In this document: positions 8,534 through 16,556 of the stretch, in pieces
Position numbering within the stretch: position 1 is the stretch's first letter
Layout of the letters: every line of letters begins with the position of its first letter
Assembly: GCF_000157995.1 (NCBI RefSeq)
Contig: NZ_GG657556.1
Span: 50,181-87,714, forward strand
Source of the DNA: Holdemania filiformis DSM 12042
Lineage (GTDB): Bacteria; Bacillota_I; Bacilli_A; Erysipelotrichales; Erysipelotrichaceae
DNA length: 37,534 nt
Direction: 5' to 3'
The notes under the pieces: generated by a model
The model's input: the letters and a program-made list of their open reading frames with translations, nothing else
What the model was told of the DNA's origin: nothing
Databases searched by the model: none
Position numbers and translations under genes: made by a program

Positions 8534-8574
8534 GAATTTGTAAATACAGAATAATGTATATTGGGTGGGATAAG

Positions 8575-8943
8575 ATGAAGGAAATGAAATGCTACCGATG
8601 TGGAAAGACCGAATCCGTTAAGGAAATGAAGCTGCGGAAATCATGGGAATGTCCGCACTGTCACGCCGTGATGGTGCTGGATTTGGCGACTCAGCGAAAA
8701 TTGAAGTATGTCCGCATGTTATTCGTGGCGGTCGTCGTCAGTCTGCTGATGTACGGCTGCAGCCGGCTGGGAACAGTGACCAGTTATGTCGCTTTGATCG
8801 TTACCTGTTCGCTTGCGATCGTGATCACGCAGTTTTCCGATCAGCTCTGTCTGGCGCTGACGGACAAATTATTCGGACTTCGGTATATGCCGGTGGAAAA
8901 AGGTAAAAGTCAGCCGGTAAAAAATAAGAAGAAAGGAAAATGA
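8575..8943 (+). CDS. Zinc-ribbon, two-helix membrane protein, first gene of the yhf operon
   Basis: A 122-residue protein of unknown function. The N-terminus has a zinc ribbon with cysteines at residues 6, 9, 26 and 29 (CYRCG and CPHCH). Two transmembrane helices follow (about 48-64 and 68-92), and the C-terminus is very basic (KKKGK). The ATG at 8575 is chosen over an upstream ATG at 8554 because GGGTGGGA sits at normal distance before it. It is 4 bp from yhfY and is the promoter-proximal gene, so it is part of the operon by arrangement. I do not recognise it as a member of the E. coli yhf operon. A membrane-anchored sensor or accessory to YhfT is possible but speculative. Confidence 0.7.
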   Translation: MKEMKCYRCGKTESVKEMKLRKSWECPHCHAVMVLDLATQRKLKYVRMLFVAVVVSLLMYGCSRLGTVTSYVALIVTCSLAIVITQFSDQLCLALTDKLFGLRYMPVEKGKSQPVKNKKKGK

Positions 8944-8947
8944 AAAA

Positions 8948-9322
8948 ATGGATTTTACGGAAAGACTGAATCTGTATCTGGAGGGCGGCATGATCCAGCC
9001 GGATGACGTCGCGGACGTGCAGGCGATCATCACGATGTTTGACCAGAAATATCATATCGTGCTTCAGGAAGAAAACGCCGATACGTTTATCGCGCATCTG
9101 TGCGCAGCCTTCGGGCGGAGTGCGACTGGTGAGGAAGTCGAACCGCTGCCGCCGGAAGTCAAGGCGGAACTGGAAGGCCTGGACAGCTATCCGCAATCGC
9201 TGCAGATGCTCAAGGATGTTATGGCGGCAACGCGCAATCGCTTAAACCCAACCGAACAAGATTACGCGCTGCTTCACATAAATAATTTAATCGCCCGGCT
9301 GGCAGAAGGCTGCGGCAATTAA
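8948..9322 (+). CDS. yhfY: Stand-alone PRD-domain protein, YhfY-like
   Basis: A 124-residue protein consisting of a single PTS-regulation-domain-like helical bundle. The two histidines expected in a PRD are present at His50 (TFIAHLCAAFGR) and His110 (ALLHINNLIARL). No DNA-binding domain is attached. Position and size match YhfY of the E. coli yhf operon. In PRD proteins such histidines can be phosphorylated by the phosphotransferase system, so it could pass carbon status to the operon, but no PTS gene is visible here. AAGGAAAATGAAAA precedes the ATG. It lies between the zinc-ribbon gene and yhfT, tightly spaced. Confidence 0.75.
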   Translation: MDFTERLNLYLEGGMIQPDDVADVQAIITMFDQKYHIVLQEENADTFIAHLCAAFGRSATGEEVEPLPPEVKAELEGLDSYPQSLQMLKDVMAATRNRLNPTEQDYALLHINNLIARLAEGCGN

Positions 9323-9357
9323 ATTGAGGGGAATCATGTTAGTAAGAGGAGGTAAAC

Positions 9358-10671
9358 ATGGAAGGAATCATTACTAATTTTGAATTTTCACTGCCGTTTC
9401 GTGCGATCGTTCTGATTGCGATCTGTGCCTGGGCAAGCTTGCTTTCGCACAAATGTATTTCCAACTTCAACGATGGGGCACGTCCGGTTTTTCCAGAATT
9501 AATGGAAGGCCGGATGACGCGGGCTGAGTTCGCGGTCGTCGTAACCGGCATGGGCTTCGGCTGGGTTCTGGCCGGCTTCAGCCAGTGGCTGGGCACGGGA
9601 CTGATCGCCTGCCATCTGACCTTAATCGCCACCGACTGCTTGGGCGCCTGGTCGCCGAATAAGTGGGTCGCATTAATCATCGGCGGTGCGTATGGCGCGC
9701 TGTGCGCTTTCGGCACCAGTTTCATCAATTCTGCATTTACAGCGCTGCCGTATAACTTCTTAAATGACCTGACGCAGATCAGCACCCCGGCGCTGCCGGT
9801 GTTCTGTATGTTCCCAGCGGTTGCGATCGCAAGCCAGTTCGGGGCTAAAAAGGGAATTACAACCGGTGTGATCGAAGCGGTCGTCTACATTTTCTGCACG
9901 GTTGTCGGCGCTGTAAAAGTCGGCTCGATCTCCGTCAGCCTGTATCCGTACACCTTCGCGATGCTGGCCGGTATGATCTGTCTGCTTGTCTATTCCATCA
10001 ATGGAAGCAAGAATTCAGAAAGCGTGGAAAACGATTCGGAAACCGAAAACCTGTTTACGAAGAACGCCAATCGGATCAAGAGCAACTGGGTTTATCTGTG
10101 CATCCAGGGCGCGCTGAACGCATTAGGTATTCATGTTCTGGCTCAGGCTTATCAGCCGTACGTTTTGTCCTCGGCCGTTTTAGCGGGGAATATGGGGACG
10201 TTTGAACTGGCTATGATCGGTGTCATTATCGCGTTTATCCCTTTGATCGTATCGACAGCTCTGGCTACCGGCGTTTATCAGGCGGTCGGGTTGACCTCCG
10301 TCATGCTGGTCGGCTGTCTGGCGCCAACCTGGTGGCTGGCTCCGATCTTCGGCTTCGCTGCGGAATTTGTTGAAATTCAGCTGTTAGGCTTGTTGGGCAA
10401 AGGCTTGTCGAAATTCCCGGAACTCTCCAAATGCGGCGACTATATCCGCGATGCGATGGTTTCCTGTATCGGTCTGGCGCTGGTTGCCGGTTCTTTCCTG
10501 GCAGCGAACGCGACATGGGGCGCGGTCGGCATCATGATCGTCGGCGGTTTCTTCGTCCTCAACGACGTCACCGGACAGCGGATTCCGAAGTCGGCGGTCG
10601 GCCCGTTAGCGGCAGTGGCGGTCGGCATTCTGTTCAACATCATGATTTTTCTTGGCCTAGTCGTATTGTAA
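9358..10671 (+). CDS. yhfT: YhfT family integral membrane protein, probable transporter
   Basis: A 437-residue polytopic membrane protein with roughly 11 hydrophobic helices and one polar cytoplasmic loop (residues about 218-240, rich in Ser, Glu and Asn). Conserved-looking segments are FNDGARPVFPELMEGRMTRA near residue 38 and LAGNMGTFELAMIG near 280. It matches the YhfT family found in yhf operons and probably carries the pathway substrate across the membrane; no substrate is known. AGGAGGTAAAC precedes the ATG. It is followed after 24 bp by yhfU, the same order as the T-U pair in E. coli. Confidence 0.85.
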   Translation: MEGIITNFEFSLPFRAIVLIAICAWASLLSHKCISNFNDGARPVFPELMEGRMTRAEFAVVVTGMGFGWVLAGFSQWLGTGLIACHLTLIATDCLGAWSPNKWVALIIGGAYGALCAFGTSFINSAFTALPYNFLNDLTQISTPALPVFCMFPAVAIASQFGAKKGITTGVIEAVVYIFCTVVGAVKVGSISVSLYPYTFAMLAGMICLLVYSINGSKNSESVENDSETENLFTKNANRIKSNWVYLCIQGALNALGIHVLAQAYQPYVLSSAVLAGNMGTFELAMIGVIIAFIPLIVSTALATGVYQAVGLTSVMLVGCLAPTWWLAPIFGFAAEFVEIQLLGLLGKGLSKFPELSKCGDYIRDAMVSCIGLALVAGSFLAANATWGAVGIMIVGGFFVLNDVTGQRIPKSAVGPLAAVAVGILFNIMIFLGLVVL

Positions 10672-10695
10672 TGGAATAGAAGAGGAGAATTGCTT

Positions 10696-11076
10696 ATGTT
10701 AAAAATTGAATGCTGCGGCTTGACCGCTTTACAAACAAAACAGATTATTGAGAAGAAATTCCCGGGCCTTGTTGAAACTTCCCTGGATCCGGATATGATC
10801 GCGGCGCGCAAAGTTAAAAGCGGCGATGTGGATTTTTACTTAGGAAGCTGTATGACCGGGGGCGGCGGATCGATTGCGACGGCGATCATGGTATTGGGTT
10901 ACGGAAACTGTCTGACGGTTTCTAAACAAGGCAATTGTCCGAATGAAAAACAAATTCGTCATCTCATTTATTCAGGAAATCATAAGGCGTTTGGCTATGT
11001 TAAAACTCATACTGAACAAGTAGTTCCAGCATTGGTGCAGGCTCTGATTGATAAATCTGAAGGAAAACCTGAATAG
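10696..11076 (+). CDS. yhfU: YhfU (DUF2620 family) small protein
   Basis: A 126-residue soluble protein of the YhfU/DUF2620 family, whose biochemical role is not established. Characteristic parts are the AARKVKSGDVDFYLGSCMTG stretch (about residues 36-55) and the following glycine run GGGGS. The ATG at 10696 is chosen because GAGGAG lies 8 bp before it; an in-frame TTG at 10690 is too close. It always sits near yhfT in these operons, which suggests a partner or regulator of the transporter. A terminator-like hairpin follows 14 bp after its stop. Confidence 0.78.
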   Translation: MLKIECCGLTALQTKQIIEKKFPGLVETSLDPDMIAARKVKSGDVDFYLGSCMTGGGGSIATAIMVLGYGNCLTVSKQGNCPNEKQIRHLIYSGNHKAFGYVKTHTEQVVPALVQALIDKSEGKPE

Positions 11077-11090
11077 GAGGTATTGATTTA

Positions 11091-11119
11091 GGGGCATCTT
11101 CGGATGCCTCTTTCTTTTT
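11091..11119 (+). terminator. Terminator or attenuator inside the yhf operon
   Basis: GGGGCATC (11091-11098), the stable tetraloop TTCG and GATGCCTC (11103-11110) form an 8-bp stem with one G-T pair, followed by TTTCTTTTT (11111-11119). Just before it is an AGGAGG (11076-11081) that leads to no normal gene, only TTG-ATT-TAG. The php ribosome binding site comes directly after the hairpin. It should lower expression of php and later genes relative to the transport genes. Confidence 0.75.
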
Positions 11120-11137
11120 ATACAAGGAGGGTATTCA

Positions 11138-12049
11138 ATGATCCGTACAGTATTAAACGATATTGAAAAAGAAAAGCTGGGCGTCACCTTGTGTCATGAA
11201 CACTTCATCGTGGATTTAGACCGGGTTCGGCATGACGGCATCAGCATGATTGAAACACCGGAGGAAGTCGAGCCGGAAATCAGAAAGATGATGGCTTTGG
11301 GCGTTCAGGCGGCGGTGGAGGTCAGCACGATTGATTTAGGCCGCGATGTCCGCAAATTAAAACAGATCAGTCTGGACACCGGATTGACGATCGTGGCGTC
11401 CACGGGGTTTTATTTAACCCAGTATCATCCGGAATGGCTGGCGTCGGCCAGCGCCGCAGCGATTGCGGAAGTGTATGTCAGAGAGCTGACGGAAGGGATC
11501 GACGATACCGGAATTAAAGCCGGCATCATCGCTGAAATCGCTTCATCTCCGGAACGCTTTGAGGGGGAAGAAAAGAAGATTCTCAAGGCTGCGGGCATCG
11601 CGTCCCGCCAGACCGGCGCGGCCGTATCGACTCACACCGGCCGGGCGACCGCCGTGGAAACGATTGAAACACTGCTGGCGGAAGGCATGGATCCGGATAA
11701 GATCATCATCGGACATCAGGATTTGATTGACGACACGAAGTATCATGTCCAGTTGTTGAAGTACGGCGTGAACATCGCGTTTGATACCTGCGGCAAAAAA
11801 GCCTATATGCCGGATGAAACGCGGGCCCGCAATGCGCTGGCGATCATGGAAGCCGGCTATGGCGATCATCTGCTTTTCAGCAACGATATCTCCCGCCGGA
11901 CTTATTTTACAAGCCAGGGCGGCGATGGTTATTTAAGCGTCATGAAATGGGTGATTCCGCTTCTGAAACAGATCGGCGCTTCAGACCGGCAGATTCAGCG
12001 CTGTCTGGTGGACAATCCGGCGCGCATTTTAGATAACGAGTGGAGGTAG
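11138..12049 (+). CDS. php: Phosphotriesterase-homology protein Php (YhfV)
   Basis: A 303-residue TIM-barrel metal hydrolase of the phosphotriesterase family. The binuclear metal ligands are all visible: His20 and His22 (CHEHF), His166 (STHTGR), His193 (IGHQDL) and Asp250 (FSNDISRR). The bridging position is Glu133 (IIAEIAS) rather than the carboxylated Lys of true phosphotriesterases, as is usual in PHP-type members. Such enzymes mostly act as lactonases, esterases or amidohydrolases; the natural substrate of Php is unknown. GGAGGGTATTCA precedes the ATG. It starts the downstream, probably catabolic, block of the operon and is 3 bp from yhfX. Confidence 0.88.
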   Translation: MIRTVLNDIEKEKLGVTLCHEHFIVDLDRVRHDGISMIETPEEVEPEIRKMMALGVQAAVEVSTIDLGRDVRKLKQISLDTGLTIVASTGFYLTQYHPEWLASASAAAIAEVYVRELTEGIDDTGIKAGIIAEIASSPERFEGEEKKILKAAGIASRQTGAAVSTHTGRATAVETIETLLAEGMDPDKIIIGHQDLIDDTKYHVQLLKYGVNIAFDTCGKKAYMPDETRARNALAIMEAGYGDHLLFSNDISRRTYFTSQGGDGYLSVMKWVIPLLKQIGASDRQIQRCLVDNPARILDNEWR

Positions 12050-12052
12050 ACT

Positions 12053-13222
12053 ATGTTTTTGAATCAATGCCTGCAGAATAATTCAAAACTGATCGAATTC
12101 GCCTTCCACGCGCATCAGCAGGGTCTGATTCTTCCCGATACCTATCTGCTGGATCTCGATACGATTACTGAAAATGGAAAGCGGATGTTAAATGTCGCCC
12201 GGCAGAACGAAGTAAAATTGTTCTTCATGCTGAAACAGCTGGGCCGCAATCCGGTTGTTGCCCGGCGCTTAATGGAGCTGGGGTTCGCCGGGTGCGTCGC
12301 GGTCGATTACAAGGAAGCGCTGGTGATGATTGAAAATGGAATCCGCCTGGGCAATGTCGGCCATCTGGTTCAGACGCCGAAGGCCGCGCTGAAGAAAATC
12401 GTTGCGGCGCATCCGGAGGTGATGACGGTTTACAGTCTTGAAAAGATAGAGGAGATCGACCGGGCTGCCGCCGAGCTGAACTGTGTCCAGCCGCTCATGA
12501 TCCGGATTACGGACGATGACGCCAGCCTGTATTCCGGCCAGGTTGCCGGTTTCTCCAGTCAGCAGCTGCCGGAAATCCTGGAGAAAGTCCAAACGCTCAA
12601 GCATGTGCGGATCGGCGGGGTGACCGTGTTCCCGGCGCTGCTTTACAGTGAAAAAACCCAAACCATTGAACCCACAAGCAATGTCAACGGTCTGCTTCGG
12701 GCCATTGCGTATCTCAAGGATAAAGTGTCCGGTGAGCTGCTGATCAACATTCCCAGTGCGACCTGCTGCGCCTCGATTCCCACGATCCGTCAGCTCGGCG
12801 GCAACAACGGCGAACCCGGCCACGGGCTGACCGGAACGACGCCGCTGCACAAAGCCAGCCGCGAACCGGAGAACATCGGTTATCTTTATGTTTCGGAAAT
12901 TTCGCACAATTATAAGGACAAGGCGTACTGCTTTGGCGGCGGTCATTACCGGCGCGGACATATGGCGCATGTCCTGGTCGGGCGCGATCTCGCGCACGCA
13001 CGGCAATTCAACATTCAGGCGCCGGACGATGATTCCATCGACTACCATTTTGAAATCGATCACAACTGCACGGTTTCCGATACCGCGCTGATGTGTTTCC
13101 GGGCTCAGATTTTCACGACCCGCAGCCATGTCGCGATCGTTGAGGGGCTCCGTCAGGGCCATCCGCGCATCAGCGGGATTTTTGACAGTCAGGGCCGGGA
13201 AATTCCGGTGAATTGGGAGTAG
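12053..13222 (+). CDS. yhfX: YhfX family PLP-dependent alanine racemase-like protein
   Basis: A 389-residue fold-type III pyridoxal-phosphate enzyme, resembling the alanine racemase N-terminal barrel. The likely PLP lysine is Lys61 in LFFMLKQLGRNP. Further family segments are GGVTVFPALLY (about 188-198) and GGNNGEPGHGLTGTTPLHKA (about 250-269). The C-terminal part carries CFGGGHYRRGH. It matches YhfX of the yhf operon. Racemisation or decarboxylation of an amino acid is the family chemistry; which one applies here is unknown. GGAGGTAGACT precedes the ATG, 3 bp after php, so the two are translationally linked. Confidence 0.85.
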   Translation: MFLNQCLQNNSKLIEFAFHAHQQGLILPDTYLLDLDTITENGKRMLNVARQNEVKLFFMLKQLGRNPVVARRLMELGFAGCVAVDYKEALVMIENGIRLGNVGHLVQTPKAALKKIVAAHPEVMTVYSLEKIEEIDRAAAELNCVQPLMIRITDDDASLYSGQVAGFSSQQLPEILEKVQTLKHVRIGGVTVFPALLYSEKTQTIEPTSNVNGLLRAIAYLKDKVSGELLINIPSATCCASIPTIRQLGGNNGEPGHGLTGTTPLHKASREPENIGYLYVSEISHNYKDKAYCFGGGHYRRGHMAHVLVGRDLAHARQFNIQAPDDDSIDYHFEIDHNCTVSDTALMCFRAQIFTTRSHVAIVEGLRQGHPRISGIFDSQGREIPVNWE

Positions 13223-13228
13223 ATCAAA

Positions 13229-14197
13229 ATGAAAGAGAACTATTTGCTGCAGCATAAAACGGCGTTATTGAATCCTTACGGATCGATCGTCCAGGTGCTG
13301 GATGGAGATCCGGATAAGCTTCTGGTCGGAATTAAGAATGTCCGTTCTATTCCGAATACATTGATGCACAAATTGGAACCTGCGGGTTTCACGCTGCATA
13401 CGATCGACAAGAAGTCGCAGCTGGCGGGCCGCGCCGTCGATACTCAGCTGATCAATCCGATCAGCGGCCGGTACATGTCCGGTTCTTCGTCCGGTACGGC
13501 GATCAATGTGTTCGCGGGGATCAATGATTTGGGTATCGGCAACGACGGCGGGGGCAGCGTCCTGGCGCCCGCGATCAGTCTGAATATCATAAGCTTTATC
13601 TCTAAGCGGATTGAAGCGGATCGCCCGCAGCAGCTCAAGCCGAATACCGACAACATCACGGCTGGCAATTCGATCGGGTTTATGGTCCGGGACAAAAAGA
13701 TATTATACCGGGCGATCGAGGCGGCGATCGGCATCACGCCCGCAGCGTCGGCAGGCCTTGTTTTCGCGGATCGGGAATATCCCGGAATTGACGCACAGGT
13801 CATTGCGGTCAAGGATCCGGCCGCACCGCGCGCGGAACTGACGGATTTTTTGCAGGAAGTTCTGAACCGCTGCGACGTCTTTATGATCACCGAGGGGCCG
13901 ATCGATCTGGAAGGCTTCGGCGATTCGCTGTTCGGTCATTTCGACGAACGCACCCGCACTCTTCAGCGGGCGGCGGGCAAGGGGTATGTCCGGGTATGCA
14001 ACCTGGCTGGTGCTACGGCCTTGTCGCTGCCTCAGTCAGCGCTGGGCACCGCGACACTCTTGATGTGTGAAAGCAAACCGGATAAAATCGCGCGGCTGCT
14101 CTGTCTGGGCGAGCGGATTGAGGAAGCGCACGACGAACTGATCGAACGGTATTTTCTGGATCTGAACAACTATTTTATAGACGGCTATGAAATTTAG
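13229..14197 (+). CDS. Compact amidase-signature protein in the yhf operon
   Basis: A 322-residue protein with an amidase-signature core: GSSSGTAINVFAG (85-97) and GIGNDGGGSVLAPA (102-115). The presumed triad is Lys36 (GIKNV), Ser86 and Ser110; the 24-residue Ser-Ser distance equals that in well-studied amidases such as FAAH (Ser217/Ser241). The family usually has about 450-500 residues, so this is a shortened form: the Lys-to-Ser distance is 50 instead of about 75 and the C-terminal part is reduced. The expected chemistry is hydrolysis of a small amide, or formation of one with ammonia. GGGAG lies 9 bp before the ATG. It sits between yhfX and yhfS with gaps under 10 bp, so it is surely in the operon. 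I do not know it from the E. coli operon. Confidence 0.72.
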   Translation: MKENYLLQHKTALLNPYGSIVQVLDGDPDKLLVGIKNVRSIPNTLMHKLEPAGFTLHTIDKKSQLAGRAVDTQLINPISGRYMSGSSSGTAINVFAGINDLGIGNDGGGSVLAPAISLNIISFISKRIEADRPQQLKPNTDNITAGNSIGFMVRDKKILYRAIEAAIGITPAASAGLVFADREYPGIDAQVIAVKDPAAPRAELTDFLQEVLNRCDVFMITEGPIDLEGFGDSLFGHFDERTRTLQRAAGKGYVRVCNLAGATALSLPQSALGTATLLMCESKPDKIARLLCLGERIEEAHDELIERYFLDLNNYFIDGYEI

Positions 14198-14206
14198 GAG
14201 GGGAGT

Positions 14207-15307
14207 ATGAACGTATATCCATTAGAAAATATGACCTTAGAACAGGCGATGCAGAAGCAGTTTAAGTTGGTTGACTGCATCACGCACCATTTCCGCGGGG
14301 CGGAAAGTCTGACGCGCGGCGATCTGGGCGTGCATCAGCCGGGCAACCAGCCGGAAACGACGCGAAAAGCGGAACAGACAATTGCGGAATTCTTCGGTGC
14401 GGAGGACTGCATCTTAGTTCGCGGCAGCGGTACCGGCGCAATCCGCTATGGCTTAAGCGCGATGATCGAATGTGGTCAGAAGATTCTGATTCACAAGGCT
14501 CCGGCATATTCAACGACGCAGACCAGTTTTGAAATGTTCGGTTTGATTCCTGTTCAGGCTGATTTCAACGACTACGCGGCGATTGTGCAAACGCTGCGGG
14601 AAAATCCGGATATCCGCGGGGCGCTGGTTCAGCACAGCCGGCAGAAGCTTGATGATGGTTATTCTCTGGCGGACGTGATTAAGACAATCAAGCAGACGGC
14701 GGACATTCCGGTCTTAATCGATGATAACTACGGCGTTATGAAGGTTGATAAAATTGGCTGCGAATGCGGTGCGGACGTTTCCTGCTTCTCGACGTTTAAG
14801 CTTCAGGGGCCGGAAGGGATCGGCTGCGTCGTCGGCAGGAAAGCGATTGTTGACCGGATCCGCAAAATGCACTATTCCGGCGGCTGTCAGACGCAGGGCT
14901 GGGAAGCGCTGGAAGTGCTGCGGGGTCTGACTTACGCGCCGGTGATGCTGGCACTGACGGACGCGGCGGTCAAGGAAGCACTCCGGCGAATTCAGGCAGG
15001 CGAGGTCAAGGGTATTAAGAACGCTTACATTGCCAACGCTCAGTCAAAGGTGCTGCTCGTTGAATTTGATACGCCGATCGCGAAAAAAGTGCTGGCGGCG
15101 GCGGAAAAACGCGGCGCTTTGCCGAATCCCGTCGGTGCGGAATCCAAGTATGAACTGGCGCCGATGTTTTACCGCGTATCCGGAACATTCCTGAAATCTG
15201 ATCCGCGGTATGGCGACACGATGATCCGCATTAATCCGAATCGTTCCGGCGCGGATACCGTGTTAAGAATCCTGGCAGAAAGCATCCAGGAAGCCAATGA
15301 AGCCTGA
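14207..15307 (+). CDS. yhfS: YhfS family PLP-dependent aminotransferase-fold enzyme
   Basis: A 366-residue fold-type I pyridoxal-phosphate enzyme. The PLP lysine is probably Lys198 in CFSTFKLQGPEGIG. The PLP-ring aspartate lies in VLIDDNYGV (Asp172 or Asp173), and the phosphate-binding loop is RGSGTGAIRYG (72-82). It matches YhfS of the yhf operon. Family chemistry includes transamination, lyase and desulfurase reactions; the substrate is unknown. AGGAGGGG precedes the ATG. With YhfX the operon therefore codes for two different PLP enzymes, which points to an amino compound as pathway intermediate. Confidence 0.85.
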   Translation: MNVYPLENMTLEQAMQKQFKLVDCITHHFRGAESLTRGDLGVHQPGNQPETTRKAEQTIAEFFGAEDCILVRGSGTGAIRYGLSAMIECGQKILIHKAPAYSTTQTSFEMFGLIPVQADFNDYAAIVQTLRENPDIRGALVQHSRQKLDDGYSLADVIKTIKQTADIPVLIDDNYGVMKVDKIGCECGADVSCFSTFKLQGPEGIGCVVGRKAIVDRIRKMHYSGGCQTQGWEALEVLRGLTYAPVMLALTDAAVKEALRRIQAGEVKGIKNAYIANAQSKVLLVEFDTPIAKKVLAAAEKRGALPNPVGAESKYELAPMFYRVSGTFLKSDPRYGDTMIRINPNRSGADTVLRILAESIQEANEA

Positions 15308-15324
15308 ACGCGGGGGTGAAGCGG

Positions 15325-16548
15325 ATGAGTAAACGATTTATTATCGTAGTGCTGGACGGCTTCGGCATCGGCGCGATGGCCGACGCCGCCGTTGTGCGTC
15401 CGGGCGATGAAAAAGCGAACACGCTGCGCAGTATCCTGCGTGATCATCCGGATCTGAAGCTTCCAACGCTGGAAAAACTGGGACTGATGAATGCGTATGG
15501 CAGTGAAAGCGCACAGATGAAATTTAATCCTCAGGCCAATTTTGGCAAAAGTGAACTGATGCATTTCGGCGCGGATACGTTTATGGGCCATCAGGAAATT
15601 ATGGGGACTCTGCCGAAGCGGCCGGAAGTCCATCCATTCCAGCAGAAGGTTGACATTGTTGCCCAGCATTTGAAAGCGAAGGGTCATCATGTCGAGATCA
15701 TTGAACGCCAGGGGCTGCGGTATGTGGTCTGCGATGATTTCGTCACCGTTGCGGATAATCTGGAAGCGGATCTGGGCATGTGCTACAATGTGACCGCTCC
15801 GCTGGATCTGATTTCTTTTGAAAAAGAAGTAGAAATCGCGGAACAGGTGCGCGAGGTAGTGACGGTAGGCCGGGTGATTGTGTTTGGCGGAACCGGGAAT
15901 ACCATGCAGGATTTATATGCGGCCGAGGAGATTAAAAACGGCCAGTTCATCGGCATCGCTTCGGCAAAATCCAAATCTTATGAACAGGGCTATCAATGCC
16001 GCCATTTAGGCTATGGCGTGAATCAACATGTCCAGGTTCCGACGATGCTGACTAAGGCCGGGATTCCCTGCGTGCTGATCGGCAAGGTTGCGGATATCGT
16101 CGCCAACGATCTGGGCACCAGCATTTCTTGTGTACCGACGCCGGAATGTATGCGGCTGACGCTGGATGCTGTAAAAAATACGGACACTGGTTTTATCTGT
16201 ACGAACGTTCAGGAAACCGATCTGGCGGGACATTCACAGGACAGCACGGAATACAGGCGGATTCTGGAACAGGCCGATGCGGGATTGGCGGATATTCTGC
16301 CGTGGCTGACGGAAGACGATCTCTTAATCGTTCAGGCCGATCATGGGAATGATCCCAATATCGGCAACAGCCGGCATACCCGCGAGTGTGTTCCGCTGCT
16401 GATTTACCGCAAAGGACTGGAAGGCGTTAAAATCGGCACACGCCGCACAATGTCCGACAACGGCGCGACTGTCTGCGATTTCTTTGGCGTCACAGCGCCG
16501 GAAAACGGCATATCTTATTTGAACTTGCTTCAGCTGTCAAAAGTTTAA
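15325..16548 (+). CDS. yhfW: YhfW phosphopentomutase-like metalloenzyme
   Basis: A 407-residue member of the alkaline phosphatase superfamily, most like phosphopentomutase. Metal ligands and active-site residues are visible: Asp11 (VVLDGFGIG), Thr85 in GADTFMGHQ (the residue phosphorylated in phosphopentomutases), and the C-terminal metal motif QADHGNDPNIGNSRHTRE. It should move or remove a phosphate on a small substrate. The ATG at 15325 is preferred to an in-frame GTG at 15316 because GGGGGTG forms the ribosome binding site. It is the last gene of the operon, followed by a strong terminator. Matches YhfW of the yhf operon; the substrate is unknown. Confidence 0.85.
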   Translation: MSKRFIIVVLDGFGIGAMADAAVVRPGDEKANTLRSILRDHPDLKLPTLEKLGLMNAYGSESAQMKFNPQANFGKSELMHFGADTFMGHQEIMGTLPKRPEVHPFQQKVDIVAQHLKAKGHHVEIIERQGLRYVVCDDFVTVADNLEADLGMCYNVTAPLDLISFEKEVEIAEQVREVVTVGRVIVFGGTGNTMQDLYAAEEIKNGQFIGIASAKSKSYEQGYQCRHLGYGVNQHVQVPTMLTKAGIPCVLIGKVADIVANDLGTSISCVPTPECMRLTLDAVKNTDTGFICTNVQETDLAGHSQDSTEYRRILEQADAGLADILPWLTEDDLLIVQADHGNDPNIGNSRHTRECVPLLIYRKGLEGVKIGTRRTMSDNGATVCDFFGVTAPENGISYLNLLQLSKV

Positions 16549-16556
16549 ACGAAAAG

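Noticed and set aside
8334-8543. Plus-strand frame of 69 codons between yhfZ and the operon
   Set aside because: It covers the yhfZ terminator and the operon promoter and has no ribosome binding site.
12269-13255. Long minus-strand open frame of 328 codons opposite yhfX
   Set aside because: It lies entirely antisense to a gene with clear family motifs, has no ribosome binding site, and its Arg/His-rich composition is that of a mirror frame in GC-rich codons.
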